Source: Streptomyces ureilyticus (GTDB lineage: Bacteria > Actinomycetota > Actinomycetes > Streptomycetales > Streptomycetaceae). From it: a stretch of DNA of 64,000 nucleotides. Position 1 is the first letter of the stretch. Every line of letters begins with the position of its first letter. Below are positions 45,450-54,308 of the stretch, one piece after another. The notes under the pieces are model-generated. The model searched no databases and was not told where the DNA came from. It saw only the letters and a list, made by a program, of their open reading frames with translations. Where the stretch lies: contig NZ_JAAKZX010000003.1 of NCBI RefSeq assembly GCF_011045025.1, forward strand, positions 61,914 to 125,913, given 5' to 3'. The translations under genes were made by a program, and so were the position numbers.

Positions 45450-46478
45450 ATGAGCGTGCGCGTGGGCATCAACGGCTTCGGCCGCATCGGACGCAACTAC
45501 CTGCGCTGCGTACTGGAGCGCGCGGAGACCGGGGCGGGCACGCCCGTCGAGGTGGTGGCCATCAACGACATCACCTCGCCGACGGCCCTGGCCCACCTCC
45601 TGGCGTACGACTCGACGTACGGCCGCCTCGGCCGCACCGTCGAGCACGACGACGACTCGATCACCGTGGACGGGCATCGCATCGCGGTGACCGCCGAACG
45701 CGACCCGGCTGCGCTGGCCTGGGGCGACCTCGGTGTGGACGTCGTCATCGAGTCCACCGGTCGCTTCCGCAGCCGCGAGGACGCCGGACAGCACCTGAAG
45801 GCCGGCGCGCGCAAGGTGCTGCTGTCCGTGCCGGGCAAGGGAGTTGACGCCACGATCGTCATGGGCGTCAACGAGAGCACGTACGACCCCGACCGGGACC
45901 ATGTGGTCTCCAACGCTTCGTGCACCACCAACTGCGTGGCGCCGATGGTGAAGGTGCTCGACGAGCAATTCGGCATCGACAAGGGGCTGATGACCACCAT
46001 CCACGGCTACACCAACGACCAGGTGGTTCTCGACGGGCCGCACAAGGATCTGCGCCGCGGCCGCACCGCCGCGGTGAACATCATCCCGACCAGCACCGGC
46101 GCCGCCCGCGCGGTCGGCCTGGTCCTGCCGGAGCTGTCCGGCACCCTGGACGGCATCGCCGTACGCGTGCCGGTCGAGGACGGTTCCCTGACCGACCTGA
46201 CCCTGGTGCTCGACCGGCCCGTGAGTGCGGACGAGATCAACGCCGCCTTCCGGGAGGCCGCCGACGGGCCGCTGAAGGGCATCCTGCGGGTGTCCGACGC
46301 CCCGATCGTCTCCCGCGACGTCGTCGGCGACCCCGCCTCCTGCGTCTTCGACGCCCCGCTCACCCAGGCCCACGGAAACCTCGTGAAGGTGTTCGGCTGG
46401 TACGACAACGAATGGGGATACACCAACCGGCTCCTCGACCTCACCGAGTACGTCGCCGCCCGGCTCCCGCAGAGCTGA
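45450..46478 (+). CDS. gap: Glyceraldehyde-3-phosphate dehydrogenase, type I
   Basis: 342 residues. NAD fold GINGFGRIGRNYLRCVL; catalytic Cys158 in SNASCTTNC; HGYTNDQVVLDGPHKDLRRG and NIIPTSTGAARAVGLVLP for phosphate sites; YDNEWGYTNRLLDL near the end. The D in VAINDIT suits NAD rather than NADP. Likely a second, oxygen-responsive isozyme next to the central regulator. GGGAGGACTACGGAC precedes the ATG. Confidence 0.95.
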   Translation: MSVRVGINGFGRIGRNYLRCVLERAETGAGTPVEVVAINDITSPTALAHLLAYDSTYGRLGRTVEHDDDSITVDGHRIAVTAERDPAALAWGDLGVDVVIESTGRFRSREDAGQHLKAGARKVLLSVPGKGVDATIVMGVNESTYDPDRDHVVSNASCTTNCVAPMVKVLDEQFGIDKGLMTTIHGYTNDQVVLDGPHKDLRRGRTAAVNIIPTSTGAARAVGLVLPELSGTLDGIAVRVPVEDGSLTDLTLVLDRPVSADEINAAFREAADGPLKGILRVSDAPIVSRDVVGDPASCVFDAPLTQAHGNLVKVFGWYDNEWGYTNRLLDLTEYVAARLPQS

Positions 46479-46506
46479 CAGACCGACAACCGACAGGCGG
46501 CATGGG

Positions 46507-46540
46507 GCCGCCGGACCGGACACCGAAGCCGGTCGGCGGC
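46507..46540. terminator. Hairpin after gap
   Basis: GCCGCCGGACCGG (46507-46519) pairs with CCGGTCGGCGGC (46529-46540) with one bulged G; 28 nt after the GAPDH stop. Probable terminator. Confidence 0.65.
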
Positions 46541-46909
46541 TCTGTGCCGTCGCGCAGTTCGCTCTCTGGGGGGTGCTGTCGCCGTCCCTGGCGGTACTGA
46601 TCGTGGACCGACGCCAAGGCCGCGAGCGGCAGCTCACGATCGGCGGGGTCGTCCTCGGTGCCAGCGCGCTCGGCCGGTGCACGTCGGCCATGACACCGAC
46701 GTCGGCGCCAACGCCCTCGCCCTGCGCGACCTGCCTGCCCGCTCCTGCGTCCGTACCCGACCCCGCACTCGGTGGGGCGGCCCGTGCGCCATGGCCGAAG
46801 GCCCAAGCGTCCCTGGCACAGGGGCCGTTCGGCCCCTGCACCCTTCCCCGGATGCGGGTGAGGCTGGTGCGACCGCACTGGACGAAGACACGTGGGAGGT
46901 GCTGGCCGC
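46541..46909. other. Promoter region of the GAF regulator; no gene seen
   Basis: A plus-strand frame contains a short hydrophobic stretch (FALWGVLSPSLAVLIVDRRQ) but no start or family. The operators at 46800-46835 lie here. Confidence 0.4.
46800..46835. promoter_or_regulatory. Operators upstream of the GAF regulator operon
   Basis: GGCCCAAGCGTCCC (46800-46813) matches 9 and GGGCCGTTCGGCCC (46822-46835) all 12 positions, start spacing 22 bp. The second is flanked by CAGG/CCTG, extending the palindrome. Confidence 0.72.
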
Positions 46910-48262
46910 ATGGATGCTTCCACCGTTACCTCGGCATCCGCGCTGCGCTCCGCGCACGAGCGGTTCCTGACCTCGCTCGGAACGCCGGAGGGTGTGCGGC
47001 GCTTGGTGGCCGACTCGTGGCAGCGCTGCGCGGCGCGCGGCGTACAGCCCGACGGCAGCCGTCTGCCGCCGCTGCGCGGGACGGCCGAACAGCTGGCGGC
47101 CTACCGGCGTACCCACCCGCTGGTCGCGGTGCTCCCCTTGTTCCGGGAGCTGTTGGGAGCCGGTGCCGCGGACGACGGTCACGTCTTCGCGGTCGGTGAC
47201 ACCGACGGCACTCTGCTGTGGGTCGAGGGCGACACCGCGGCTGTGGAGCGCGCCGAGCGGATGCACTTCGCCGAGGGCGCCGTGTGGTCCGAGGCACAGG
47301 CCGGGACCAACGCCCCCGGACTGGTACTGGAGTTGGGCCGGCCCGTCCAGATCGTGGCCGGCGAGCACTACAGCGCCGCCGCGCACGGCTGGTCGTGTGC
47401 CGCCGCCCCGGTACGTGATCCGGGCACCGGCCGGGTGCTCGGTGTCGTCGACCTCTCCGGCGGCGGCACCATCGCCGCGCCCCCTGCTCTGGCCGCGGTA
47501 CGGGGTGCCGCGTTGGCGGCCGAGGCAGAACTCGCCCGCAAGCTGACCGCGCCGGCGGTACTGCTCGGTCCCGACGGGCGCGTGGTGCGTACGCAGGACG
47601 CGTCCCGCCCGGGACGGGACGGCGCCGTACATCTGATGGCGCTGGGCCGGGACAGCGCACTGCTGGAGTGTGACGGGAGAGTCCACCGACTGAGCCCGCG
47701 GCACAGCGAGATCGTGGTCGCGCTCGCCCTGGAGGGCCGCGGCGTGACCGGCGACCGGCTCGCGGTGGACCTGTCGGAGCGGGAGCTGTCCCCTTCGACG
47801 CTGCGGGCCGAGCTGACCCGGCTGCGCACGGCGCTCGGCCCCGCCCTGCTCGGGTCACGGCCGTACGCACTGCTGAGCCCGGTGCGGACCGACTTCGCCG
47901 ACGTGACCGCGCTGCTCGCCGAAGGACGGGTGAGCGAGGCGCTGGCCGGCTACCCCGGTCCGCTGCTGCCGCGCTCCGACGCGCCGGTCGTCGTGGAGCA
48001 ACGGCGGGCCCTGGAACAGCAGTTGCGCGGTGCCGTCCTCGGCAGCGGCGACGCCCGGCTGCTGCGCCGCTGGGTGGACGCGGCCTGGGGAGCCGACGAC
48101 GCCCCCGCGTGGCAGGCGCTCGCCCGCGCGCTGCCGGGCGGTTCGCCGCAGCGCGCCGCAGCGGCGGCCCGGGCCCGCGCACTGGACACCGAGTCGTCTC
48201 TCCTTCCCCGACTGCCGCAGGTCCGACGGCATGCAGCGTTGCTGCAGCGTTCCCGGTCCTAG
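46910..48262 (+). CDS. GAF-domain transcriptional regulator of alcohol/aldehyde genes
   Basis: 450 residues. N-terminal region SALRSAHERFLTSLGTPEGV and VADSWQRCAARG is the AcoR-type opening; a GAF domain (about 75-195) contains EAQAGTNAPGLVLELGRPVQ, IVAGEHYSAAAHGWSCAAAP and GRVLGVVDLSGG. C-terminal winged-helix part: RLSPRHSEIVVALALEGRGV, LSPSTLRAELTRLRTALG. Unlike AcoR there is no AAA+ domain. It directly precedes the aldehyde dehydrogenase on the same strand, as is usual for regulators of exaC-type genes in streptomycetes. ATG 46910 has GGGAGG at 46895-46900; the signal sensed is unknown. Confidence 0.82.
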   Translation: MDASTVTSASALRSAHERFLTSLGTPEGVRRLVADSWQRCAARGVQPDGSRLPPLRGTAEQLAAYRRTHPLVAVLPLFRELLGAGAADDGHVFAVGDTDGTLLWVEGDTAAVERAERMHFAEGAVWSEAQAGTNAPGLVLELGRPVQIVAGEHYSAAAHGWSCAAAPVRDPGTGRVLGVVDLSGGGTIAAPPALAAVRGAALAAEAELARKLTAPAVLLGPDGRVVRTQDASRPGRDGAVHLMALGRDSALLECDGRVHRLSPRHSEIVVALALEGRGVTGDRLAVDLSERELSPSTLRAELTRLRTALGPALLGSRPYALLSPVRTDFADVTALLAEGRVSEALAGYPGPLLPRSDAPVVVEQRRALEQQLRGAVLGSGDARLLRRWVDAAWGADDAPAWQALARALPGGSPQRAAAAARARALDTESSLLPRLPQVRRHAALLQRSRS

Positions 48263-48303
48263 CGTGCTGAACATCACCACAATCCTCACGAAAGGTGACG
48301 ATC

Positions 48304-49824
48304 ATGACCTACGAGGCTCCGGGCAGGCAGGGCAGTCCCGTCGACGTCGCGCCCCGGTACGAGAACTTCATCGGCGGCAAGTGGGAGGCGCCCACCACGG
48401 GTGAGTACTCCACCAACCTGTGCCCCGCCACCGCCAAGCCGATCTGCGAGGTCCCGAAGTCAGGACCCGAGGACATCGAACTCGCCCTGGACGCAGCCCA
48501 CTCCGCAAAGGACAAGTGGGGCGAGGCGTCCACCACGCAGCGGGCCGCGGTCCTGAACGCGGTCGCCGACGCCATCGACGCGCACCGCGAGGAACTCGCC
48601 ATCGCCGAGAGCTGGGACAACGGCAAGCCGGTCCGCGAGACACTCGCCGCCGACATCCCGCTCGCAGCCGATCACTTCCGCTACTTCGCGGCCGCGATCC
48701 GCGCCGAGGAGAGCTCGATCACCGAGATCGACAAGGAGACCATCGCCTACCACTTCCATGAGCCGCTGGGTGTCGTCGGGCAGATCATTCCGTTCAACTT
48801 CCCGCTGCTGATGGCCGCGTGGAAGCTGGCCCCGGCGCTCGCCGCCGGCAACGCCACGGTGATCAAGCCCGCGTCGCCGACCCCGTGGTCGATCCTGAAG
48901 CTGATGGAGGTCATCGGCGACCACCTGCCGCCGGGCGTCCTCAACGTCGTCAACGGCCCCGGCGCCCAGATCGGCAAGGCGCTCGCCACCAACAAGCGCA
49001 TCGCCAAGGTCGCCTTCACCGGCGAGACCACCACCGGCCGCCTGATCATGCAGTACGCGGCGCAGAACATCATCCCGGTCACGCTGGAGCTGGGCGGCAA
49101 GTCGCCGAACATCTTCTTCAACGACGTGGCCGCCGAGGACGACGACTTCCTGAACAAGGCCGTCGAGGGACTCGTGCTGTACGCGTTCAACAAGGGCGAG
49201 GTCTGCACCGCTCCGTCGCGCGCCCTCATCCAGGAGGACATCTACGAGGAGTTCATGGCCCGCTGCCTGGAGCGCATCCGCGCCATCAAGCAGGGCGACC
49301 CGCTCGACCCCGCCACCATGATCGGCCCCCAGGTCTCCCGGCAGCAGGTCGAGAAGATCGCCTCGTACGTCGAGATCGGTCTGAAGGAGGGCGCCGAACT
49401 GCTCGTCGGCGGCCACCGCCCCGCCCTCGGCGGTGAGTTCGCGGACGGCTACTTCTACGAGCCGACCGTCCTCAAGGGCCACAACAAGATGCGGGTCTTC
49501 CAGGAGGAGATCTTCGGACCCGTCCTCGCGGTCACCACCTTCAAGGACGAGGCCGAGGCACTGGAGATCGCCAACGACACGCTGTACGGCCTCGGGGCCG
49601 GCGTGTGGGGCCGCGACACCAACCGCAACTACCGGATGGGCCGCGCCATCAAGGCCGGCCGAGTCTGGACGAACTGCTACCACCAGTACCCGGCGGGTGC
49701 CGCGTTCGGTGGCTACAAGGTCTCCGGCATCGGCCGCGAGACGCACAAGATGATGCTCGATCACTACAGCCAGACCAAGAACCTCCTGGTCAGCTACGGC
49801 ACCAAGCCGCTCGGGCTGTTCTAG
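48304..49824 (+). CDS. NAD-dependent acetaldehyde dehydrogenase (ExaC/AldB type)
   Basis: 506 residues. Oxidises acetaldehyde or similar aldehydes to acids. Substrate and cofactor motifs: [33 protein letters not shown] (catalytic Glu) and the nucleophile in [17 protein letters not shown]-terminal [20 protein letters not shown] and [10 protein letters not shown] are hallmarks of this subgroup. AAAGGTGA precedes ATG 48304. Begins 41 nt after the GAF regulator and precedes DUF779 and an alcohol dehydrogenase. Confidence 0.94.
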   Translation: MTYEAPGRQGSPVDVAPRYENFIGGKWEAPTTGEYSTNLCPATAKPICEVPKSGPEDIELALDAAHSAKDKWGEASTTQRAAVLNAVADAIDAHREELAIAESWDNGKPVRETLAADIPLAADHFRYFAAAIRAEESSITEIDKETIAYHFHEPLGVVGQIIPFNFPLLMAAWKLAPALAAGNATVIKPASPTPWSILKLMEVIGDHLPPGVLNVVNGPGAQIGKALATNKRIAKVAFTGETTTGRLIMQYAAQNIIPVTLELGGKSPNIFFNDVAAEDDDFLNKAVEGLVLYAFNKGEVCTAPSRALIQEDIYEEFMARCLERIRAIKQGDPLDPATMIGPQVSRQQVEKIASYVEIGLKEGAELLVGGHRPALGGEFADGYFYEPTVLKGHNKMRVFQEEIFGPVLAVTTFKDEAEALEIANDTLYGLGAGVWGRDTNRNYRMGRAIKAGRVWTNCYHQYPAGAAFGGYKVSGIGRETHKMMLDHYSQTKNLLVSYGTKPLGLF

Positions 49825-49865
49825 CCGAGCCAGCGATTCCAGCGGATCCGAAAGGGTGCACCGAC

Positions 49866-50261
49866 ATGCCCGCGAGGCTAGTGAACGGCAACTCCGGGCG
49901 CATCACCGCCACCCGGGCGGCGCACCGGGCCATCAAGGCCCTGCGCGCCGCCCACGGCCGGCCGGTGATGTTCGTCCAGTCCGGCGGCTGCTGCGACGGC
50001 AGCGACCCGATGTGCTTCCCCGGCGGCGAATTCGCCCTCGGCGACGGCGACATGATGCTCGGCGTCCTGGACGGCGGCACCTTCCACATCGACGCCGACC
50101 TGTACGAGGCACTCGGCCGCCCGCGCTTCGTCCTGGACGTCGAAGAGGGCACACCGGGCGGCTTCTCCCTCGCAGCAGGGGACGGGCTGCGTTTCGTCAC
50201 ACGGATCGAGGACCCGGCAGAGAGCCGGCTTCCGGCATACAGCCCAGTTGAGGAGCAGATC
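49866..50261 (+). CDS. DUF779 protein, reading open into the next gene
   Basis: The DUF779 core is complete: RAAHRAIKALRAAHGRPVMF, the Cys-rich QSGGCCDGSDPMCFPGGEF, and HIDADLYEALGRPRFVLDVE. DUF779 partners acetaldehyde dehydrogenase genes in many bacteria. Normally it ends soon after LRFVTR. Here no stop occurs in frame: IEDPAESRLPAYSPVEEQI runs directly into MKAAVVTHL of the alcohol dehydrogenase, making a continuous 478-codon frame (49866-51302). A TGA ending at 50251 exists one frame away, so a late frameshift may have removed the original stop. Confidence 0.8.
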
Positions 50262-51302
50262 ATGAAGGCAGCAGTCGTCACTCACCTGGGGAAGCCCCTG
50301 GAGATCCAGGAACTCCCCGTCCCCGAACCCGGCCCCGGCCAGGTACTCGTCCGTATGGAGGCTTCCGGCCTCTGCCACACCGACATCCACGCGGCCCACG
50401 GCGACTGGCCGGTCAAGCCGCAGCCGCCGTTCATCCCCGGACACGAGGGCGTAGGCCCCGTGCAAGCTGTCGGCGAAGGCGTCAGCGCCGACCTGGTCGG
50501 CTGGGGGCACCGCCCGGACGGAGTCTGGGGGAGGGTCGCCATCCCGTGGCTCGGCTCGTCCTGCGGCACCTGCCGCCACTGCGTCTCCGGCTGGGAGACC
50601 CTCTGCGAGAGCCAGGTCAACTCCGGCTACTCCGTGGACGGTTGCTACGCCGAGTACGCCGTGGCCGACGCGGGCGCCGTCGTCCCGGTCCCCGACGGCG
50701 TGTCGTCGTTCGACGCGGCGCCGCTGACCTGCGCCGGCGTCACCACGTACAAGGCGATCAAGGTCGCGCACGTGGTGCCGGCCGAGCGGGTCGCCGTCTT
50801 CGGCGTCGGCGGCCTCGGCCACCTGGCCGTCCAGTACGCACGGCTCGTCGGCGGCTTCGTCACCGCCGTCGACCTCGAACCGGACAAGCTCGGCCTGGCC
50901 CACAAGCTCGGTGCCGACCAGATCGTCAACGCCCGTACGCACGATCCGGTCGAGGAGATCAAGAAGGCCGGCGGCGCGGACGTGGCCGTCGTACTGGCCG
51001 CCTCGCCCAAGGCGTTCGAGCAGGCCTACCGGTCCCTCAACCGGGGCGGGCGCCTGGTCATGGTCGGCCTGCCCGCCGACAACGCGGCGATCAACGTGCC
51101 GATCTTCGAGACCGTGCTCAGCGGGATCTCCGTCATCGGCTCCATCGTCGGCACCCGCCAGGACCTCGCCGAGGTGTTCGCGCTGCACGCCGCCGGACGC
51201 ACCCAGGTCATCGCCGAACCGCGGCGCCTGGACCAGGTCAACGAATCCTTCGACGAGGTCCTCGGCGGACGGGCCGAAGCACGGCTCGTCTTCGAGTTCT
51301 GA
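50262..51302 (+). CDS. Zinc-dependent alcohol dehydrogenase with a short insertion
   Basis: 346 residues when started at ATG 50262 (GAGGAGCAGATC upstream). Paralogue of 42288-43298: SGLCHTDIHAAHGDWPVKPQ, CGTCRHCVSGWETLC, GVGGLGHLAVQYARLVGG. Between GEGVSADLV and VAIPWLG it carries about nine extra residues (GWGHRPDGVWGR region), encoded at about 50499-50536 by a G5-containing repeat absent from the paralogue. The insertion is near the structural-zinc lobe and may be tolerated. Same frame as DUF779 upstream; could be made separately or as a fusion. Gap of 48 nt to pntA1. Confidence 0.9.
   Translation: MKAAVVTHLGKPLEIQELPVPEPGPGQVLVRMEASGLCHTDIHAAHGDWPVKPQPPFIPGHEGVGPVQAVGEGVSADLVGWGHRPDGVWGRVAIPWLGSSCGTCRHCVSGWETLCESQVNSGYSVDGCYAEYAVADAGAVVPVPDGVSSFDAAPLTCAGVTTYKAIKVAHVVPAERVAVFGVGGLGHLAVQYARLVGGFVTAVDLEPDKLGLAHKLGADQIVNARTHDPVEEIKKAGGADVAVVLAASPKAFEQAYRSLNRGGRLVMVGLPADNAAINVPIFETVLSGISVIGSIVGTRQDLAEVFALHAAGRTQVIAEPRRLDQVNESFDEVLGGRAEARLVFEF
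50499..50536. repeat. G5-containing repeat inside alcohol dehydrogenase
   Basis: GGCTGGGGGCACCGCCCGGA followed by GTCTGGGGGAGGG. Same G5/C5 vocabulary as the repeats at 56948-57053 and 62258-62306. Accounts for the extra residues relative to the paralogue. Confidence 0.5.
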
Positions 51303-51350
51303 GAGTTCCGTGGCCCGGCACCACCGGGTCACAGAGAAAGGCAGCAGATC

Positions 51351-52466
51351 ATGGGAACCCTCACCATAGGTGCCGTACGGGAGCGAGCGCCCGGCGAACG
51401 CCGTGTCGCCCTCGTCCCCGAGGCCGTAACCCTCCTGCGCCGAGCCGGACTTGCGGTCCTGATCGAGACCGGCGCCGGCTCCGGTGCCTGGTTCACCGAC
51501 GCCGAGTACACCGACGTCGGCGCGACCGTCGTACCGCCGGACGAGTTGTACGCGCGTGCCGACGCCGTGCTGTGTGTCGGCCCGCCGGACGTGGAGACGG
51601 CTCAGGCCCTGCGCGCCGGGCAGACACTGATCGGCCTGCTCGAACCACTGCGCAACCCCGCCCTGGCCGAGGAACTGACCGGACGCGGGGTGCGCACGGT
51701 GAGTCTCGACCTGCTGCCGCGCACCCTCAGCCGCGCCCAGTCCATGGACGCGCTGACGTCCCAGGCCAGTGTCGCGGGCTACAAGGCGGCACTGGTGGCG
51801 GCGGACTCGTACGACCGGTTCTTCCCGATGCTGACCACCGCGGCGGGCACCATGCGCCCGGCGCAGGTCCTCGTCCTCGGTGCCGGAGTGGCCGGGCTGC
51901 AGGCGATCGCCACCGCCCGCCGCCTCGGTGCCGTCGTCTCGGCGTACGACGTACGCCCCGCATCGCGAGGGGAGGTGGAGTCGCTCGGCGCCCGGTTCCT
52001 CGACATCCAGAGCCCGTCGAACGGGAAACCGGGGGCCGGACAGGGCGGCTACGCACGGGAGTTGACCGAACAGGAACAGCGGGCCCAGCGGGAGGCGCTC
52101 GACGCGCACATCGCCCGCTCCGACATCGTCATCACCACGGCCCAAGTACCGGGTCGCAAGCCGCCGTTGCTGGTGACCGCCACCGCTGTAGAGCAGATGA
52201 AGCCCGGCTCGGTCGTCGTCGACCTGGCGGCGAGCGAACTCGGCGGCAACGTCGAGGGCACAGAGCCCGACAAGACCACCGTCCTCGACAACGGGGTCAC
52301 CCTGATCGGTGCCGGACGCCTGCCCTCCGCGATGGCGACCGCCGCGTCCACGGCGTACGCCCGCAATCTCGTCGCGTTGCTGCGACACCTCGTGCGCGAC
52401 GGCCAACTGGTCCTCGACCCGGCCGATGAGATCACGGCCGCACTCCTGGGAGGAGCGTCATCATGA
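51351..52466 (+). CDS. pntAA: NAD(P) transhydrogenase subunit alpha part 1
   Basis: 371 residues, the soluble NAD(H)-binding domain I. ERAPGERRVALVPEAVTLLR at the N-terminus, QASVAGYKAALVAAD, VLGAGVAGLQAIATARRLGA, AYDVRPASRGEVESLGARF and the mobile loop region GGYARELTEQE. Split into two alpha polypeptides as in Rhodospirillum and actinomycetes. Stop overlaps the next ATG by 4 nt. Confidence 0.95.
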   Translation: MGTLTIGAVRERAPGERRVALVPEAVTLLRRAGLAVLIETGAGSGAWFTDAEYTDVGATVVPPDELYARADAVLCVGPPDVETAQALRAGQTLIGLLEPLRNPALAEELTGRGVRTVSLDLLPRTLSRAQSMDALTSQASVAGYKAALVAADSYDRFFPMLTTAAGTMRPAQVLVLGAGVAGLQAIATARRLGAVVSAYDVRPASRGEVESLGARFLDIQSPSNGKPGAGQGGYARELTEQEQRAQREALDAHIARSDIVITTAQVPGRKPPLLVTATAVEQMKPGSVVVDLAASELGGNVEGTEPDKTTVLDNGVTLIGAGRLPSAMATAASTAYARNLVALLRHLVRDGQLVLDPADEITAALLGGASS

Positions 52467-52795
52467 ACAACCTCGATCTCCTCACCGCGGTCACCGTCTT
52501 CGTGCTGAGCGTCCTGGTCGGCATCGAGGTCATCAGCAAGGTCCCGGCGACCCTGCACACACCGCTGATGTCCGGCTCCAACTCCGTGCACGGCATCGTC
52601 GTCATAGGCGCGATGCTGATCGCGGCCGAGGCGCACAACTGGATCGGCTACGTCCTCGCCTTCGTGGCCATGGTGTTCGGCGCCATGAACGTCGTCGGCG
52701 GATACGTGGTCACGGACAGGATGCTGGAGATGTTCCGGGCCAAGCCGACCCCCGAGAAGCCCGTCACGGAATCACAAGAGAAGGCGGGGGTGTGA
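52463..52795 (+). CDS. pntAB: NAD(P) transhydrogenase subunit alpha part 2
   Basis: 110 residues, three membrane helices: LLTAVTVFVLSVLVGIEVIS, HGIVVIGAMLIAAEAHNWIG, YVLAFVAMVFGAMNVVGGY, followed by VTDRMLEMFRAK. Overlaps pntAA (ATGA) and abuts pntB. Forms the membrane channel with PntB. Confidence 0.95.
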   Translation: MNNLDLLTAVTVFVLSVLVGIEVISKVPATLHTPLMSGSNSVHGIVVIGAMLIAAEAHNWIGYVLAFVAMVFGAMNVVGGYVVTDRMLEMFRAKPTPEKPVTESQEKAGV

Positions 52796-52800
52796 CCGTC

Positions 52801-54219
52801 ATGGACACCGTCTCCAACGCCGTCCACTACATCTTCCTGGCCGCGGCCGCCTGCTTCGTGATGGGCCTGCACCTGATGAACCACCCGCGCACGGCTCGCC
52901 GCGGCAACACCCTCTCCGCCGGGGCCATGGCCCTCGCGATCGCCGCCACCGTCTGGCTGGTCACGGACGAGAACGTGATCAGCCGGACCGGCTGGCTCGT
53001 GCTGATCTCGGGCGGCGTCCTCGGGGCGGCACTCGGTCTGTGGGCCGCCCGCGAAGTGCAGATGACCGCCATGCCCCAACTGGTCAGCCTCTTCAACGCC
53101 GTCGGCGGCGGAGCGGCAGCGCTCATCGCGGTGGGCGACCTGCTCCAGGCCGACCACCCGGCCGCCCTGGGCGCACGGGTCTCCCTGCCCGGCGCCCTGG
53201 ACATCGTCATCGGCGCGGTCACCTTCTCCGGCTCGCTGATCGCTGCGGGCAAGCTGCAGGGCGTCGTGTCCGGCGCTCCGGTGGTCTTCCCGGGTGCACG
53301 GCTGCTCAACGTCCTGCTGCCGACCTCCTTCGTCGCCGGCACGGTCTGGCTGGTGCTGGCACCCGACAGCCAGGTCGCGTTGTACGGACTCGTCGTCGTG
53401 GCGCTGCTCTTCGGCGTGACGATGGTGCTGCCGATCGGTGGCGCGGACATGCCGGTGGTCATCGCCCTGCTGAACGCCTTCACGGGTTCCGCCGTCGCGA
53501 TGGCCGGCTTCGTCCTCGACGAGACCGCGCTCATCATCGCGGGCATGCTCGTCAGCGCCTCGGGCGGCATCCTCACCAAGCTGATGGCCGACGCCATGAA
53601 CCGGTCCATCGCCAACATCGTCATCGGTGGCTTCGGCACTGGCGACAGTGCTCCGGCGACGGCCGGCGCGGGCGGGGCATCCGCCCAGGTCCGCCCGGTC
53701 TCCGCGGACGACGTGGCGATCCAGCTGGCGTACGCGCGCAAGGTCATCTTCGTGCCGGGATACGGTCTGGCCGCCGCCCAGGCCCAGCACGAACTCGGCG
53801 CCCTGGCCCAGCTGCTCACCGACCACGGCGTCGACGTCAGCTACGCCGTCCACCCGGTGGCCGGCCGCATGCCCGGACACATGAACGTGCTCCTGGCGGA
53901 AGCCAACGTCCCCTACACGCAGCTGAAGGAGATGGACGACGTCAACCCCGAGTTCCTGCAGGCCGACGTCGCCCTTGTCATCGGCGCCAACGACGTCACC
54001 AACCCGATCGCCCGCCGCCCCGGCAACGCGATCTCGGGCATGCCGATCCTCGACGTCGACAAGGCCAAGAGCATCGTCGTCATCAAGCGCTCGATGGGCC
54101 ACGGCTACGCGGGCATAGACAACGAGCTCTACACCGACCCGAAGACCGGGATGTTCTTCACCGACGCCAAGAAGGGACTGTCCGAACTGAAGGCCGCAGT
54201 GGGGGAGTTCGTCGGCTGA
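52801..54219 (+). CDS. pntB: NAD(P) transhydrogenase subunit beta
   Basis: 472 residues. About nine membrane helices, with the functional histidine/asparagine region in MPQLVSLFNAVGGGAAALIA, then the NADP-binding domain III: VIFVPGYGLAAAQAQHELGA, HPVAGRMPGHMNVLLAEANV, VIGANDVTNPIARR, IVVIKRSMGHGYAGIDNELY. ATG 52801 is used; a GTG at 52792 overlapping the upstream stop is also possible. With the NADH-producing alcohol and aldehyde dehydrogenases upstream, this couples NADH to NADPH at the expense of proton-motive force or the reverse. Confidence 0.95.
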   Translation: MDTVSNAVHYIFLAAAACFVMGLHLMNHPRTARRGNTLSAGAMALAIAATVWLVTDENVISRTGWLVLISGGVLGAALGLWAAREVQMTAMPQLVSLFNAVGGGAAALIAVGDLLQADHPAALGARVSLPGALDIVIGAVTFSGSLIAAGKLQGVVSGAPVVFPGARLLNVLLPTSFVAGTVWLVLAPDSQVALYGLVVVALLFGVTMVLPIGGADMPVVIALLNAFTGSAVAMAGFVLDETALIIAGMLVSASGGILTKLMADAMNRSIANIVIGGFGTGDSAPATAGAGGASAQVRPVSADDVAIQLAYARKVIFVPGYGLAAAQAQHELGALAQLLTDHGVDVSYAVHPVAGRMPGHMNVLLAEANVPYTQLKEMDDVNPEFLQADVALVIGANDVTNPIARRPGNAISGMPILDVDKAKSIVVIKRSMGHGYAGIDNELYTDPKTGMFFTDAKKGLSELKAAVGEFVG

Positions 54220-54244
54220 CGCACAACTACTGGCCACACGAATA

Positions 54245-54277
54245 CTTGAGCCCTCGCGGAAGGCGCGAGGGCTCAAG
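54245..54277. terminator. Hairpin, 14-bp perfect stem
   Basis: CTTGAGCCCTCGCG (54245-54258) and CGCGAGGGCTCAAG (54264-54277), loop GAAGG. Sits between the convergent ends of pntB and the hycE-like gene: a bidirectional terminator. Confidence 0.9.
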
Positions 54278-54308
54278 TGATGTCCGGTTCAGTCGGGTTC
54301 CTGACCGG

